A DNA stretch of 64,000 nucleotides from Delphinapterus leucas (GCF_002288925.2 NW_022098044.1:10403100-10467099); one strand, 5' to 3'. Positions 21,591 through 33,745 are shown, counted from the stretch's first letter. Translations and numbers: made by a program. The notes: generated from the letters alone by a model not told the origin.

Positions 21591-21912
21591 TTTTTTTTTT
21601 TTTTTTTTTTTTTTTTTNNNNNNNNNNNNNNNNNNNNNNNNNNNNNNNNNNNNNNNNNNNNNNNNNNNNNNNNNNNNNNNNNNNNNNNNNNNNNNNNNNN
21701 NNNNNNNNNNNNNNNNNTTTGCGGTATGCGGGCCTCTCACTGCTGTGGCCTCTCCTGTTGCGGAGCACAGGCTCCGGACGCATAGGCTCAGCGGCCATGG
21801 CTCATGGGCCCAGCCGCTCTGCGGCATGTGGGATCTTCCCGGACCGGGGCACAAACCCGTGTCCCCTGCATCGGCAGGCGGACTCTCAACCACTGTGCCA
21901 CCAGGGAAGCCC
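21591..21912 (-). mobile_element. CHR-2-like SINE containing the assembly gap
   Basis: Poly-T, 100 N, then a CHR-2 body and head. The duplication CTAATATACCAATC / CTAATACACCAATC (21577-21590 and 21913-21926) brackets it; the left copy includes the terminal bases of the LTR. The real length should be about 210-230 bases. Confidence 0.9.
21618..21717. other. Assembly gap of exactly 100 N
   Basis: A run of 100 N directly after a homopolymer T run. A round 100 usually marks a gap of unknown size. It sits in the tail of a SINE, so the missing sequence is probably only a longer poly-T. Confidence 0.98.
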
Positions 21913-22228
21913 CTAATACACCAATCTTAATTTCATTAACCCTCTTTAATGAAAACAGCCCCTTGGCACAGCGCTGCTGAGAAATATGGGCTGCTTCTCC
22001 TCACGTGTCCTGGCGCTAGGCAGCATCTCCACTTGCTGCTTTGAACAGTGTCAGCTAACCAGAAGCATCCCACAGAATGACTAAATCATTTCCAAGAGAG
22101 ACCCAGATGGCATAAAATGGATCTGCCATTGCTTTGTTAGTTTTTTTTTGTTTTGTTTTTGTTTTTTTTACATTTAGCTCAGTATCTTTAAGGTATTTAT
22201 ATATCCGTATTGAGATAGGTACAATATA

Positions 22229-22432
22229 TATATATTTTTTGTGGTACGCGGGTCTCTCACTGTTGTGGCCTCTCCCGTTGTGGAGCACAGGCTCCGGACG
22301 CGCAGGCTCAGCGGCCATGGCTCATGGGCCCAGCCGCTCCGCGGCATGTGGGACCTTCCCGGACCGGGACACGAACCTGTGTCCCCTGCATCGGCAGGTG
22401 GGCTTTCAACCACTACACCACGAGGGAAGCCC
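22229..22432 (-). mobile_element. CHR-2-like SINE
   Basis: Complete copy. Duplication AGGTACAATAT at 22218-22228 and 22433-22443. Confidence 0.93.
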
Positions 22433-22544
22433 AGGTACAATATTTTTTACCCCAAAGGATAGCCATTTGTCCTGACACTATTTATTGTCTAGGTCATCTT
22501 TTTCCCATCAATTTTCCCATCTTTCTCAAAAATTGTATTTTCTT

Positions 22545-23200
22545 GGCATGGGAGGCTCCATGCAAAATGAAGTGCCTCTACCCCCAGACCTACCAGGGCA
22601 GGGCAGAGGAGGGGACATCTGCAATAGAGGGAGAGGAAGAGGATTTGGTGGTGCCAACCATTGGAGGCTACATGAATGCTGGCACCCGGCATGGGAGCTA
22701 CAGATACGGAGGCAACTTGGTGACAGCAGGCTATAGTGACTTTTTCACAGACTGCTACAGCTGTCGTGATTCTGGGTCTTCCTAGAGCATGTAAAAGTAT
22801 TCCGCACAAAATCAACTTTCTACTTCAATTTTCTCAAACTTCAAAACCCAAAGTGTCTGTGCTGTGTCCCTGTGCTTCACTGCTTTTGTCAACTGTGACT
22901 TTTTGGTGAAACTTATCTGAAATTCATAGCCTGTAGAATTTAAGACAATGGCAGATTTTAATCATGCCTTGTCTTTGAACTTGATCTATTGACATTCACA
23001 ATAAGTGGAAAACAATTTTCAGAGAATGCATTTTTGTTCAGACTTGCACAGGATTCTAGAACCAGCGTTATTCAGCATTAAGGCAAAAGCCCACCTTTGC
23101 TTTTTATGGGAAATATTACTTTATTTAAGAGACAGATGACGCATTGTAATCTACATCATTTTAATCTACATTACCTTAATTTACAGTAGGTTTTTTTTAA
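22545..23200 (+). pseudogene. Processed pseudogene fragment of an NF90-type dsRNA-binding protein (ILF3 or STRBP)
   Basis: Across two frames the conceptual product runs MQNEVPLPPDL, RGRGRGFGGANH, GGYMNAGTRHGSY, RYGGNLVTAGYSDFFTDCYSC and ends SGSS before a stop at 22782-22784. The GYSDFFTDCY tail is the C-terminal end of the NF90 isoform group and its relative STRBP. The RGG-rich stretch before it is the RNA-binding tail of that family. Only the last 80 or so codons and what looks like the 3' UTR (to about 23200) are present. The dsRNA-binding domains are absent. A one-base shift near 22660 breaks the frame. I cannot separate ILF3 from STRBP by eye, and the right border is approximate. Confidence 0.68.
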
Positions 23201-24589
23201 TGAACTTTGACCTTTTAACAAATTTCCAACTCGTGTTTATGCCTTTGATAGTAATGAAAATGATTTATCCCATCCAGAAAAAAAAATTGTTTTCTTATAA
23301 ACATGTATATGTTTCAGTATTTTATATTCTGTCCCACTGATCCATACTTTCATTTCTATCTTAGTATTACACTCCTTTAATTACCAAAGCTTTACAATGA
23401 ATTTTGATACCTAGTAAGACCAGTCATTTCTTATTATCATTGTTTGTCCAAATGTTCTTGGTATTCTTTCACATTTTATTTTCTTAAGAATTTTAGACTT
23501 TGTCAGTTTCATGTTTTAAAAAGTCCTCTTGGGAGCTCCCACACTTCTAAGTTCATTTTCTTCCTTTAAAACTATAGAACATGAATTTTAAAAGAACATA
23601 CATACCCACAAGGACAGAGAGAACAGGAGAGAAGACAGTAGCAAGGAATTGTTTGAAAGAAGGGAAGAGTATGGATGCCTGGTATTCACTTGGCTGGTCC
23701 AAGGAGGTCACACCCCAGGCCAGCAGTAGAGAAAGCTGACAGCCAACCTGCTGCACACTGTGGAACCCTCAAAAGGCACAAAGCTAGCTGTACAGAGTCT
23801 CACTGTGGTGTGGGTGTGGAGTGGTCAAGGAAAGCTGAGAACCAGTTAGATCCCTAAGTCCTTTCTCCAATTCTAGACATAGTCGATGGTACAAGTCAGG
23901 GGGATTAAGTGAACATATGCCTTGTGAATGTTGTATACTAACTTTCCAACCCTTTTCCTGCCACTCAGCTCCCAAATTTCTGACAGCTAGTCTTTTACTC
24001 TTTAGGCAGGAGAATGTAAAATTCCTCTGGGAAATCTGACCAATCTAGGGAAAATGAAATTTAAAAGCCCAGGGCTGTGGTGGAGGGTAGGATTCCCAGC
24101 AAATAGCCATTATTACAGAGCTTCCAATCAGCCTTTAATTCTTATGAATAAAAAACAAGGATAATCAGACATCTGAGGAAAGGCTCTGACATGGAAAATG
24201 GAGACTAAAACCAACAGTAAAATTCAACTCATTTTAACAATAAAGCAAACAGCCCCCTATCTCTAAGCCACAGAGAAATAAAGGAAGACAAACAAAAATG
24301 GGCTCATAAACAGGAAACACAGAGCAGAATGATCTCTTAAAAATTAAAAACATGAGAGGAAAATGAGACAGAAAAGATAAGAAAATGGGAGGTCGAATAC
24401 CCCAATATAAACAGCTCCAAAAAAAGAAAGATGAGGAATATGGAAGGGAGGAAATTCTCAACAAAATTATTTGATGAAATTTCCTCAAATTGAAGGACTT
24501 GAGTTGCCGGATTCTAAGGGCTCACTGCCCAGTACAGTGACTGAAAACCCATATTTATGTATGTTATCCTTACAGTGGATTTTCAGTCA
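23201..24589 (+). other. Intron 3 sequence, probably decayed retroelements
   Basis: Contains AT-rich sequence and, near 24000-24540, phrases such as CCTCAAATTGAAGGACTTGAG that recall an old L1/HAL1 3' portion. No coding signal. Confidence 0.35.
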
Positions 24590-25165
24590 TTGTTAAAAAT
24601 GTATAGGGTCATAAATAATGCTATTATGAAATTATTATATGTGTTTTTTGGCATACATTTGTATGCATTTCTTTTGAGTATGTACCTAGGAATAGAATTG
24701 CTGGATCATAGAGTATTAGTAAATAATGTCAAATAGTTTTCCAGAGTGGTTGGAAGTATAGTTTCCATTTATATCAATTTGTACCCAGTCAAAAACAAAA
24801 AACTCAAATGTCTATAGGAGAATGGATAAATAAATTCAAGAATGAAATACTATACAGCAGCGAATATGTACAAGATTTTGTGACATGCAACAACATGGAA
24901 GAATTCACAAACATTGTTGAGTGAAAGAAGCCAAACGAAAAGAGTACATGATGTATGACGCCTTCTATGTAAATTCAAGGACAGGCAAAACTAAACTGTG
25001 ATGGTAGGAGTCAGGATGGTGGTTACCTTTGGAGAGGATACAGTCTGAGGGGGCATGAAGGGGGCTTCTAGGGAACTGGTAGTGCTCCATTTCAATATTT
25101 GGATGGTGGTTACATGATATGCTCATTCTGAAAATTCATTAAGCTATACCCTTATAGCTTAATTA
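24590..25165. mobile_element. L1 3' end with a 5' inversion (twin-priming structure)
   Basis: 24590-24785 is an L1 3' UTR piece on the - strand (ATGTACCTAGGAATAGAATT, GCTGGATCATAGAGT). 24786-25165 is the directly following part of the same consensus on the + strand (ACTCAAATGTCTATAGGAGA, ACTATACAGCAGCGAATATG, GGATGGTGGTTACATGATAT). The two arms meet with little or no loss of consensus sequence. Confidence 0.72.
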
Positions 25166-25711
25166 TAAAGTATTTATAATATATAAATTATAAAGTGTTT
25201 ACCCTTTAAACACTTTTCTGTTTAAATGTTATATTTAAAGTAAATTAAAATCGTAAGCATGTTAATTAAGTTGATTCATGGAAAAGTGTTTTGAAGTTAA
25301 TGTTCATTGAAATTAGCAGGACAGAGCTATGTTAGCACCATGATAATGAAAAATGTTTTTACATGTATACGTGGAGGCTTGGGGAAAGGACATAGTATTA
25401 TAAGTAGCTGTTACTTTGTTATTCTTTTATATCAGCTGGCATCTTATAAAGGGGGAAAGAAAGCCTCATGTTTCTGCTGGTTGTGTTGCTATACTGAAAA
25501 CAAGATTGTCCTGTCCTCAATTGTCCCCTTCAAATTGGGATAAGTAGGGTGATCAGCTAGTGCTGGGAGGTTTGCGGTGGGTTTTTTTTTGGGGGGGGGC
25601 GGGGGTTTGAGATTTATCATAAGGTAAATAGTATCTTGACTGCCCCCTTTACTTTCAGATGTGACATTTATGAAGATGTGACTTGTGTATCTATTTCTCC
25701 TTGTTTCCTAG
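25166..25711 (+). other. Right end of AP3S2 intron 3
   Basis: Unique-looking sequence with a G-run (GGGGGGGGGCGGGGG near 25591) and then the exon 4 acceptor region. No repeat recognised. Confidence 0.5.
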
Positions 25712-25783
25712 GTTTTTGTGGAGACTCTGGATAAGTGTTTCGAAAATGTTTGTGAATTGGATTTGATCTTCCATATGGATAAG
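25712..25783 (+). CDS. AP3S2: AP3S2 coding exon 4 (residues 92-115)
   Basis: A 72-base exon, exactly 24 codons, reads VFVETLDKCFENV, then CELDLIFHMDK. It has phase 0 on both sides, so skipping it would remove 24 residues without a frameshift. The FVETLDKCFENVCELDLIF helix-strand segment is conserved in every AP sigma subunit and lies next to the dileucine-signal binding face in related AP-2 structures. The acceptor tract TTGTTTCCTAG and the donor AAG/GTAACC are both good. The residue M in FHMDK separates sigma-3B from sigma-3A (V), as remembered. It is isolated by 23.5 kb of intron upstream and 27.1 kb downstream. Confidence 0.96.
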
Positions 25784-27407
25784 GTAACCTTCTCTCCCAA
25801 ACCAGGGTTACTAGGAAACTAAGAACTTTGGACATCTCTAGCCATCTGTACACCTTCATGTTCTTTCTTTTGGTTTTTTTACTCTAGGGATAGTCCTAGA
25901 ACCTAAGTTATTAAACTTAATAACATAAGTTTAATAGTTTTGGGAGTATTTTGCTGAGATTTGTTACCAGTTTTAACACACACAGGATAATTACTGGGCC
26001 TATATTATGGTTCGTGTTTTCACAGACGGACTTCTTGGTTTAGGGCAATGATGGCTACCAGGCCAATGGTGAGATAAATAGTTTTGTATTGATTTTGAAA
26101 TGAGTTTCTCAGGCATAGTCCAGTGACAGTGACGCTTTGAAATAAACACATCATGGTTTTGAACTTAGCTAGTAAAATGTACCCTTTTCCTAAAGAGTAA
26201 TATAGTGACTAAGACATCAGTAACATAGTTTGAGGTCAGGTGATACTCTGTAGGGAAGCCTGCCAGGCAGAACTGAAGTGGTCCAAAGTACACGTTTTCA
26301 GTTTTGTGTTGCTACCATAACTGTGACATGCCTTATGTCCTCATGTGCCAAATTAAATATGGGAGATAGCCAGCAAGGGGATAGGAGCTGCCACATTTAT
26401 TTTATCCAGCTGGGCACATGGTGTACCCAGTGCTGTTCATTGGTGGAGGTTGGTGCATCTTAGGTTTGCTTGGTCCTGGTTTTTCTTCCACTGATTATTG
26501 TCACAATGATCCATGGCCCTTAGAGGGAGATAATGATGTTTAGGAGACTACTATCCATTGCTGTGCCGTGATCCTTTATTAATCTGTTTTCATCATGACG
26601 AGGTAGGTTATTTTTAGATCCATCATTGCCATCTAGAGCACTTTCATTTTCCAGTAGGATCTTCAGTCTCAGTTAACTCTCCCAGGGTTGTCAGATAGCA
26701 TTTTCTGGGCTAATGCAATGGGTGTTGGAATGGAGTACAGTTTTCTCTCTCAACATGTGGCTTGGCTGTGTGGCTCACTGAGCAGCTTGGTGCAAGAGAA
26801 TCACAGAACCCCATTCCTTTTATAGATACTTGACCTGGGGCTCCCTGATAGCCTCACAAGATTTCCGGGACTGACTGACACTTTTGAGGTGGTTACTCTC
26901 CCTTTTCATATGAAAGGACTTTAGAAACTTCAGAGACCTCTCAACCTCCTCTTTGCAGGCAATTAGAGTGGTTTTAGGCTTGTCAGTTGTTAAAGGTGCT
27001 GCTATCTGGTAATTTCTGTCAAGGAGAGCCATAGCTCTAGTTTCCTTCTATACTAGTGGGGAAAAAAAGTTAAGACTTAAAGAGACTTGAGAATATGGAG
27101 GGAACAGAGGAATGCTTTCTATAGGCCCTATTATTATTTTAAAACAATTTTTTTTAAATTGTGAAATACAAGGTGTTAACCTTGGGGTTAACACCTGGTT
27201 TCAAAGTGGATTCCTTTGGGGATGCCACCTGTTGCTTACCAAGCCATTCTCAGCTCATGGATTAAGGGATAGGCTTTGCTTGGGAATTCCCAAGCAAGAG
27301 AAGAGGAGGCACAGGTTTCCCATCCTCCCATTGTCACCATGGCAAGGTGTGTCAGGGCCTGTCTCTGGTAGAGTGGCTTCCCGCCCCCTTCTCCCAATGC
27401 CCTTTCT
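25784..27407 (+). other. Left end of AP3S2 intron 4
   Basis: No CHR SINE, L1 or L2 recognised over 1.6 kb, and no splice-bounded open frame. Unique-looking sequence. Confidence 0.5.
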
Positions 27408-27730
27408 TTTTTTTTTTTTTAAGAAACTCTATATTCTTTTTTATTTAAAATTTTTTTTTTTATTTTTGGCTGCATCGGGTGTTCATTGCTGCACGTGGTC
27501 TTTCTCCAGTTGAGGCGAGCAGGGGCTACTCTTCGTTACAGTGTGCGGGCCTCTCATCATGGTGGCCTCTCCCGTTGAGGAGCACGGGCTCCAGGTACAC
27601 GGGCTTCAGTAGTTGTGGCGCATGGGCTTAGTTGCTCCATGGCACGTGGGATCCTCCCGGACCAGGGCTCGAACCCGTGTCCCCTGCATCGGCAGGCAGA
27701 CTCCCAACCACTGCACCACCAGGGAAGCCC
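27408..27730 (-). mobile_element. Long-form CHR SINE (shortened copy)
   Basis: T-rich tail, TTGGCTGCATCGGGTGTTCA, head GGGCTTCCCTGGTGG (minus strand). Probable duplication TGCCCTTTCT / TGCCCTCTGT. Confidence 0.88.
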
Positions 27731-27985
27731 TGCCCTCTGTATTTATCAGACAACTACAGGAGCAGACTTACCAGTGAGGAGATAGACAAACTGCCTGGAT
27801 ACTAGGTAGTCTGTTATTTGGGTGCCAGCTGTCTCTAGAAGTTGTCTCAGAATGCCAGATGCCTAACACCTGAAAACTTGGGGGCCTATAGGATGATACA
27901 CCTGGAGGAGGCAGTTGCGGGTCCTATGGGAAGTTGAGCTTGGTCCTGTGCAATTTAGGGTCAATTTGTAAGTTACACATGCGCA

Positions 27986-28006
27986 CATGCACACACACAC
28001 ACACAC
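27986..28006. repeat. (CA)n microsatellite, short
   Basis: ACACATGCGCACATGCACAC followed by pure CA units. Interrupted and short. Confidence 0.85.
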
Positions 28007-28009
28007 CTG

Positions 28010-28720
28010 TTGGGATTTTGATTGGAATTGCATTGAATCTATAAAACATTTCAGGAGAATTTACACTTTTACAATATCAAGTTTTATCCATGTTATGGTA
28101 TAGCCATTTCTTCAGGTCTTCTTTGAGGTTTCTCAGTGAACTTTTACAATTTTTCCCATAGAGGTTTTACATATCTTTTATTAAATTTATTCCTAGATAC
28201 CTGTTTTTTTATGTAATGATGTTTTAAATATTCATTTTTTGTTTATTGTTGCTATATAATATATCCATCACTTTATTTCTGCAAGTTGATGTTGAATTCA
28301 GAGATTGTGTTAAATAAACACTTACTAATTCTGATATTTTATCTGTAAACATTTTGCCCATTTCTTTTCAATCCTGTAGCTTTCTTTCTGTTTCTTGCTT
28401 TACTGACTAGGAACTCCAGTGTAATGCTGAATAGAAGTGGTGATAGTGGGCATCTCATTTTGTTCATAATTTCAAAGCGAAGTCTTCATCTTGTCAGTAT
28501 TTGCTGTATATATAGTATTTGAAGTATAGCAAGTTTTTGGGTAAATATTCTTTATCAAGTTAAAGGAAGTTTCTTCTTTTTCTAGTTGCGAAGAGTTTTT
28601 AGTCATGAAAGGGTGTTAAAATGTATCAAAAGCTTTTTCTCCATCTCCTGGGGTAATCATGATTTTTTGCCTTATCATTCTAATATTGTTCTTTAAATAT
28701 TTGTGAGGATACCTGCTAAA
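28010..28720 (-). mobile_element. Old L1 ORF2 fragment
   Basis: GATTGGAATTGCATTGAATC, CATTTCTTCAGGTCTTCTTT, GAATAGAAGTGGTGATAGTG and GAGTTTTTAGTCATGAAAGG follow L1 ORF2 (RT region) in reverse, with several deletions. Confidence 0.8.
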
Positions 28721-29349
28721 GCAGTAAAGTAATTCCAGTCCCAACTATTTTATTGCACGTGTCTTTTAAAGGAAATAAAAGGCCATAAAAATATTGTTCT
28801 TTCTCATATGTCTTATCTTCAAATGAGTTCTATGAAGTGTTTTGCTGCTGCTGCACATTTCTTTTACAGTTTATAAAACTTTATTTTTAGTTGCTCTATG
28901 ACATCAGGAAATTGCTGTCCATATTTCCTAAGGTTTTTGAAAAGTGATGATGCAAGGACCAAATCTCACTGTACTCGCCTGTAGAATGTCTAAAGGTGTC
29001 TTCCAACACGGGACTTTCTTTCAGTGGAATTTCAAGCTTACCTTTGCCCTCATGTAGAGCAGTTGCTAATTCAGGCATATCTTCTATTGATAGTAGAAAA
29101 TGGTCTTTTACTCATATAGGCAAAGGACCTGTCATAATACAGGAGGAATGTCACCTTGAACGCAGTCCTTCTTAATTAGTCTCCACCTTAAGTCAGGAAT
29201 TCCCATCAGGCGGTTACACTCTGCGTTGGGTTGTCATGGATAGCTGCCCCATTCCCCTAAGCAGTTGTGGCTGGAGTTGTGGCCTGTGTAAGGTCCAGAA
29301 ATGACTCAATTCCTGCTGCCCTGGCAATTTTTTTCTAATCTTGAGATTT
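28721..29349 (+). other. Intron 4 sequence, nothing recognised
   Basis: Unique-looking. A 60-codon open stretch at 28896-29078 on the - strand has no family resemblance. Confidence 0.45.
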
Positions 29350-30419
29350 CTTTCTCAGCTTCTAAATTATTTTTGTCAATGTCCTCTTTTTATTACTGCT
29401 GCTCTCTTCACCTCTTCACTCACCCTTTCTTCCTGTCTTAAAGGAAGGTTTATTCCATTCCATTTCTAGAACTAAGTCCTCTTCCTATCTCTCCCTAATA
29501 TGCAGCATAATCTCGGTTCTTCAACTCGTCTCCGAGGTGTCTTTATTTGCTCCTTCTCCTATAACTACAAATTTCGCCAGATTGTCCCAATCTCTTACAG
29601 AATACAGCTCTCCCCATGCTTCTAGTGCTCCTTTTAACTGTTGTTTCATTTCCATTTCATTTAAGGTAAACCTCCTCATGTGTGAGTGATTTATACCCAG
29701 TCTTGCATTTCTACTTCGTCTGTTCCTTTTCTGGAGCCTATAGCCTGGTTTTCACTTCTACCCCAAATTCACTGATTATTTCCTAATTCTATTTGCCAAT
29801 CTTCACCTTCTTTAGTGTTTCTGCAGTATTTGATGCCGTTGATCATTCCATGAAGCACTGCCTTAATCCTTTTCTTACCTTTGTTTCTGTCACATAGAAC
29901 CCTCCTGGTTCTCTTATTCTCTTCCCACCTTCTACCAGTAAATTATGATGTCAGTCATCTCTCACTTCACTCTTTTCCCTGCCCTGCTTCTATCTTAGAT
30001 CTCATCTGTTTCTCATACTTAAACTATTATCCACTTAGGTAGTTCGTAAATTGGTATTTCTAGTCCTGATGTGTGGCCTGAGTCTTATTTTTCCCAACTG
30101 CTCGAAGACATTTCTTTCTCATTTCATTCTAGTATCTTGTTTCTTCTTGCCACTTCTTATCCGTAGCCAGATTCAGCACGTGTCTCCTGAAAACTGTTTC
30201 TTCCCTTAGCTTCCCTTTTCCGGTGGTGCTACCAATATTCTGTGTCATGTACACGCAAAACCTTTCCTCCTTCTTCCTTGCCCCCAACAGCCAGTCAGTC
30301 ACTAAAACCTGTGCTACTTTCCATAGAGTCCTTCTTATATCTTGTGTTTAGATTCACTAGTTATGGACATTGGTCACACTTGCTTTTTATCTCTCTAGAT
30401 ACATACTTTTTTCCTGAAC
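29350..30419 (+). mobile_element. L2 LINE, reverse transcriptase part, heavily decayed
   Basis: 29825-29870 reads FDAVDHS in one frame, the L2/CR1-clade form of the RT motif FDTVDH. Surrounding sequence has the CT-rich look of L2 but is full of stops. Continues after an L1 insertion at 30800. Confidence 0.6.
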
Positions 30420-30775
30420 CATTTGAGAGTTAGTTGCAGACATCATAACTTTTCAACCCTAAATACTTCAGCAGACCTCTCCTAAGAACAAAGACATTGT
30501 CTTATATAATATGTTGTGCATAATTCTCTAATATACTTAATTACAGCATAATTAATTATTAACCACAACATAATTAACATTCAGGAAATTTAACATTAAT
30601 ATATACTGTTATCCAATATATAGTTCATATTTAATTTTCCCCATTTGACCCAGTAATGTCCTTTATATATATATAAATTTTATAATCCTAGTTTCAATTA
30701 TGAGTCAAGGAGAGCCACTGTCTTCATTTATGGTGTCTCTTAATTTCAGTTGTGTCTGTTGGGTTTTCTAACCTT
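30420..30775 (+). mobile_element. Old L1/HAL1 3' UTR fragment
   Basis: GTTGCAGACATCATAACTTT, CTTCAGCAGACCTCTCCTAA, AATTTTCCCCATTTGACCC and TGTCCTTTATATATA follow an old L1 3' UTR in sense. Confidence 0.6.
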
Positions 30776-30799
30776 GTTTTCTCTTCATTCTTGTTGATC

Positions 30800-31290
30800 C
30801 TGCACACTGGAATTAGATTCATTTTCCAAAGCACCCTTTAGACTAGGTCCCTTGATCACAGACCTGTTTTGGTCCCCCATTATCAAGCTTTGACCCCCTG
30901 GCCAGGCATTCAAGGCTGTTCACAGTTTGTCCCTATTCTGTCTTGTCCTCACTTACCATTACTTCTAGCCAGATACCTTCTGCTCTAGCCAGAGTGGACC
31001 GGTCTTCATCTCTTTGTAATTCGTGCTTCAGAGCCTCTGCCTGAATTGCCTTTCAACATCTCTTTGTAATCCAGTCTGTCATTCAAGCTCAGCTCAAATC
31101 CTACCACCCTAAAGCTTGTCCTGGTTACCCTGGCCTGTCATCATCTCTGTGGACAATATGTAGTGCTATTTCTGACCTTATGTACCTTAGTTTATGTGAG
31201 TTTGTATGTTTTCCCTACTTGACTAGACTGTTCTTTTCTTTGTGTTTGCCCTTGTCTCCCTCCCTGGATCTAGCATGGCCCCTTTTACTG
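30800..31290 (+). mobile_element. L2 LINE 3' region
   Basis: GGCATTCAAGGCTGTTCACA, CATTCAAGCTCAGCTCAAAT and the final CCCTTGTCTCCCTCCCTGG fit the L2 3' part. Confidence 0.75.
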
Positions 31291-33589
31291 AGTGAGCTGT
31301 CTACAGGTGAGTGTCACTAAAGAGTTCTCATGTCTCTAGCCTCATAAGCTTCTTCATGATTTAAAATGCTGCAGGTTGGAGTAAAGTTTGATTTCATAGT
31401 CTCTGGCATAGTCCTCAACTCTCCAGACTGTGCCATTTGGAGCTTATCTTGCCTGGGGCAGTTGGTTCCCTTCTGCTTTCAGAAATCCCCCAAACACAGC
31501 TCAATTTCATGGCTGAGGTGGGTATTGGTGTTGATTTTGGTGAATTGAGTTTTGTTCAAAGACAGTCATGTGAGTAGCCTAACATTCTGTTCTACCAGTG
31601 CCTCAACAGCAAAGCTGGATTTGGAACTCAATTGGGCTTTCAAGATTTGGTCATCAGAGTCATGGTTTAGTGCCTGTGTCAAGGGAATTCATCCAGCCTT
31701 TTTATAGATTTCAATCTGCAATGGGCTGTCTCAGGAGATTTGGAACGTATGCTTTGGGGCAGGTCTGAGCCCAAGAAACCCTGTAGTATGGAATTTAAAT
31801 CTCTGCTAAGTATAAGCTGCTGAAATGGGAAAATGCTGAGGGCTCAAAATTGAAATGAACTGTTGAGACCTAAGATGAAAGGATCATAAATAAATGATGG
31901 TGCTTGTTAAATGTCCCTTCTGGGAACAGAGGTTGTGAAAAGAAAGCTCATTAATGCCCTCCACACCCCAGTGATGTTTGAAGCAGATACCCTGATTTCT
32001 GTTTCAGAGAATGGAGGAAGAGTAAAGGACACACGTTTTGTGTGTTTTTAGTGAGGAAGGAGGAGCTGTTTGGGCCTAAAAGAACAAGACATTCTGTTTG
32101 AGTTTTAGTTCTTGTGAAAGGTGATAGTTGGCATGTCTAACCGTCTATGGCTACCTGTGTTTCTCTCTCTGAATGCTCTCGAGAAAGTGGAGGGGAGCCG
32201 AGGCCTGCCTTTTGTCCCATCGCATTCCAAGCCGTTCTCTGCTGAGACTTGAGAAGAATTTTGTGGCAGAATATTTTTCAGAGGCCAGTATCTTGTTCCC
32301 TCAGGACAGCTCAGAGATTAGCAATAATGATTTCTTAAATTTCTAACATTGCTATACTTTGTTTTAAAAAAAGGAAAGAAAAGCTCAGACTGCTCCAAAC
32401 TATACGTAATATCTGCTACAGTACACACTTTCACTTTCCTTTGCTCTTGAACTTTGCACTGCTTCAATGTACAGTCTCATTGATTGCCACTTGAAATTAC
32501 AGAGAACCTTTTTTGTTTGTTTAATCGTTCCTTATTACTGGTTTAGGGTATTAGGATGATACTGTACACAGAACAGCAAAATTTGACCTTTAGAGCTGTT
32601 TGTTATCCGGCCTTTTTAATAAAACCTAGTGTTTGTCAAGACTGTAGTGATAGCAAAGCTTATTACCAATGATGTTACTTGGTTGTGTTGCAGATAAAAC
32701 AAATTGTGTATCACTTGGATTGCTGATGTGTAGGTGCACTAAAAGGCTGGAATTGAGATTCACTTCTTGCTATTATTATTTATGATGCCAAAGAGGATTG
32801 GCCTGCTCTGAGATAAAAAACAGAATTTCTTGATCCCCAATTGAAAACCCTTTGCCAGACTTGGTGTTTGTATCAATCTAGGTAGACTAGGTAATAACAT
32901 AACTCCAAACTTTCAGTAGCAGAAAGGTTAATTTCTCACTCAGGCTGTGTGGCTGTGGTGTGTGTCTGCTTACTGTAGTCACTCGGGGGTCCAGGCTGAT
33001 GGAAATCTTCATCAACGTGTACTTTTCCACCTGGGCGTTTAAAGTGTGTTGGCTCTTAAAGTGACGCATCCATTGCACTCAAATTTCATTGGCCAAAAGC
33101 AAGCCACGTGCTCTCACTTAAAGGCCTAGGAAAGTGCAGTCCTACCGTGTGCCCAAGATGGGGGAGAACCTGAAATAGTTTTGAATATTACTAATGACTA
33201 CCACAGTTTTGTTTTGTTTTGTTTTTCATTTATTTTCTTAGAGGCAAAATAAATCCGACGTATGCTTCAGCATCAATTTATAGGTGGAAACTTAGAAATT
33301 TCAGTATCAGAAAAATCGAGGAACACTTGTAAAAAGGAAACATGATTGAATCTTAGGAAAAGGCATCTCATGTAGCAGCTTTTCATTTTCTCTAATGAAA
33401 TACTTGGCATTTATGTCTTATATGCTTCCCATATGAATTTAAGGTGATTTACAAAATTAAAATTCCCTAATAGAATAAATTGCTTCCATATCTGAGAGGC
33501 AGGTTCCTCTCTCCTTACAGAGGCTTCCAGTTACCTATCCTTACCTTGGTGGCTTTCTGACCTTGGTAAAGTACTGATGTCTGTTGAGA
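31291..33589 (+). other. Unique-looking intron 4 block
   Basis: Apart from a possible old LTR-like stretch at about 32885-33180 (AACTTTCAGTAGCAGAAAGG ...), I recognise no repeats in 2.3 kb. No exon-like open frame. One of the least repetitive parts of the intron. Confidence 0.45.
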
Positions 33590-33745
33590 ATGTTTTTGTC
33601 TTTTTTTCTCTGATTATCAAATAGCAAACATTTATTAATGAGGAGGCCACTGTGTTAGATATGGAGATACAAAGATGGAAAAGACAAATATTCTGTCCTC
33701 AAGAGGTTCATGGTGCAACTATAAAGATGGGTCACATAGAGACAT
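33590..33745 (+). mobile_element. L2-type fragment
   Basis: GGAGATACAAAGATGGAAAAG and TGTCCTCAAGAGGTTCATGG match a widespread L2-class segment. Confidence 0.5.

Noticed and set aside
28896..29078. 60-codon frame in intron 4 as an alternative exon
   Set aside because: No matching splice sites in phase with AP3S2 and no known isoform with such an exon that I can recall.
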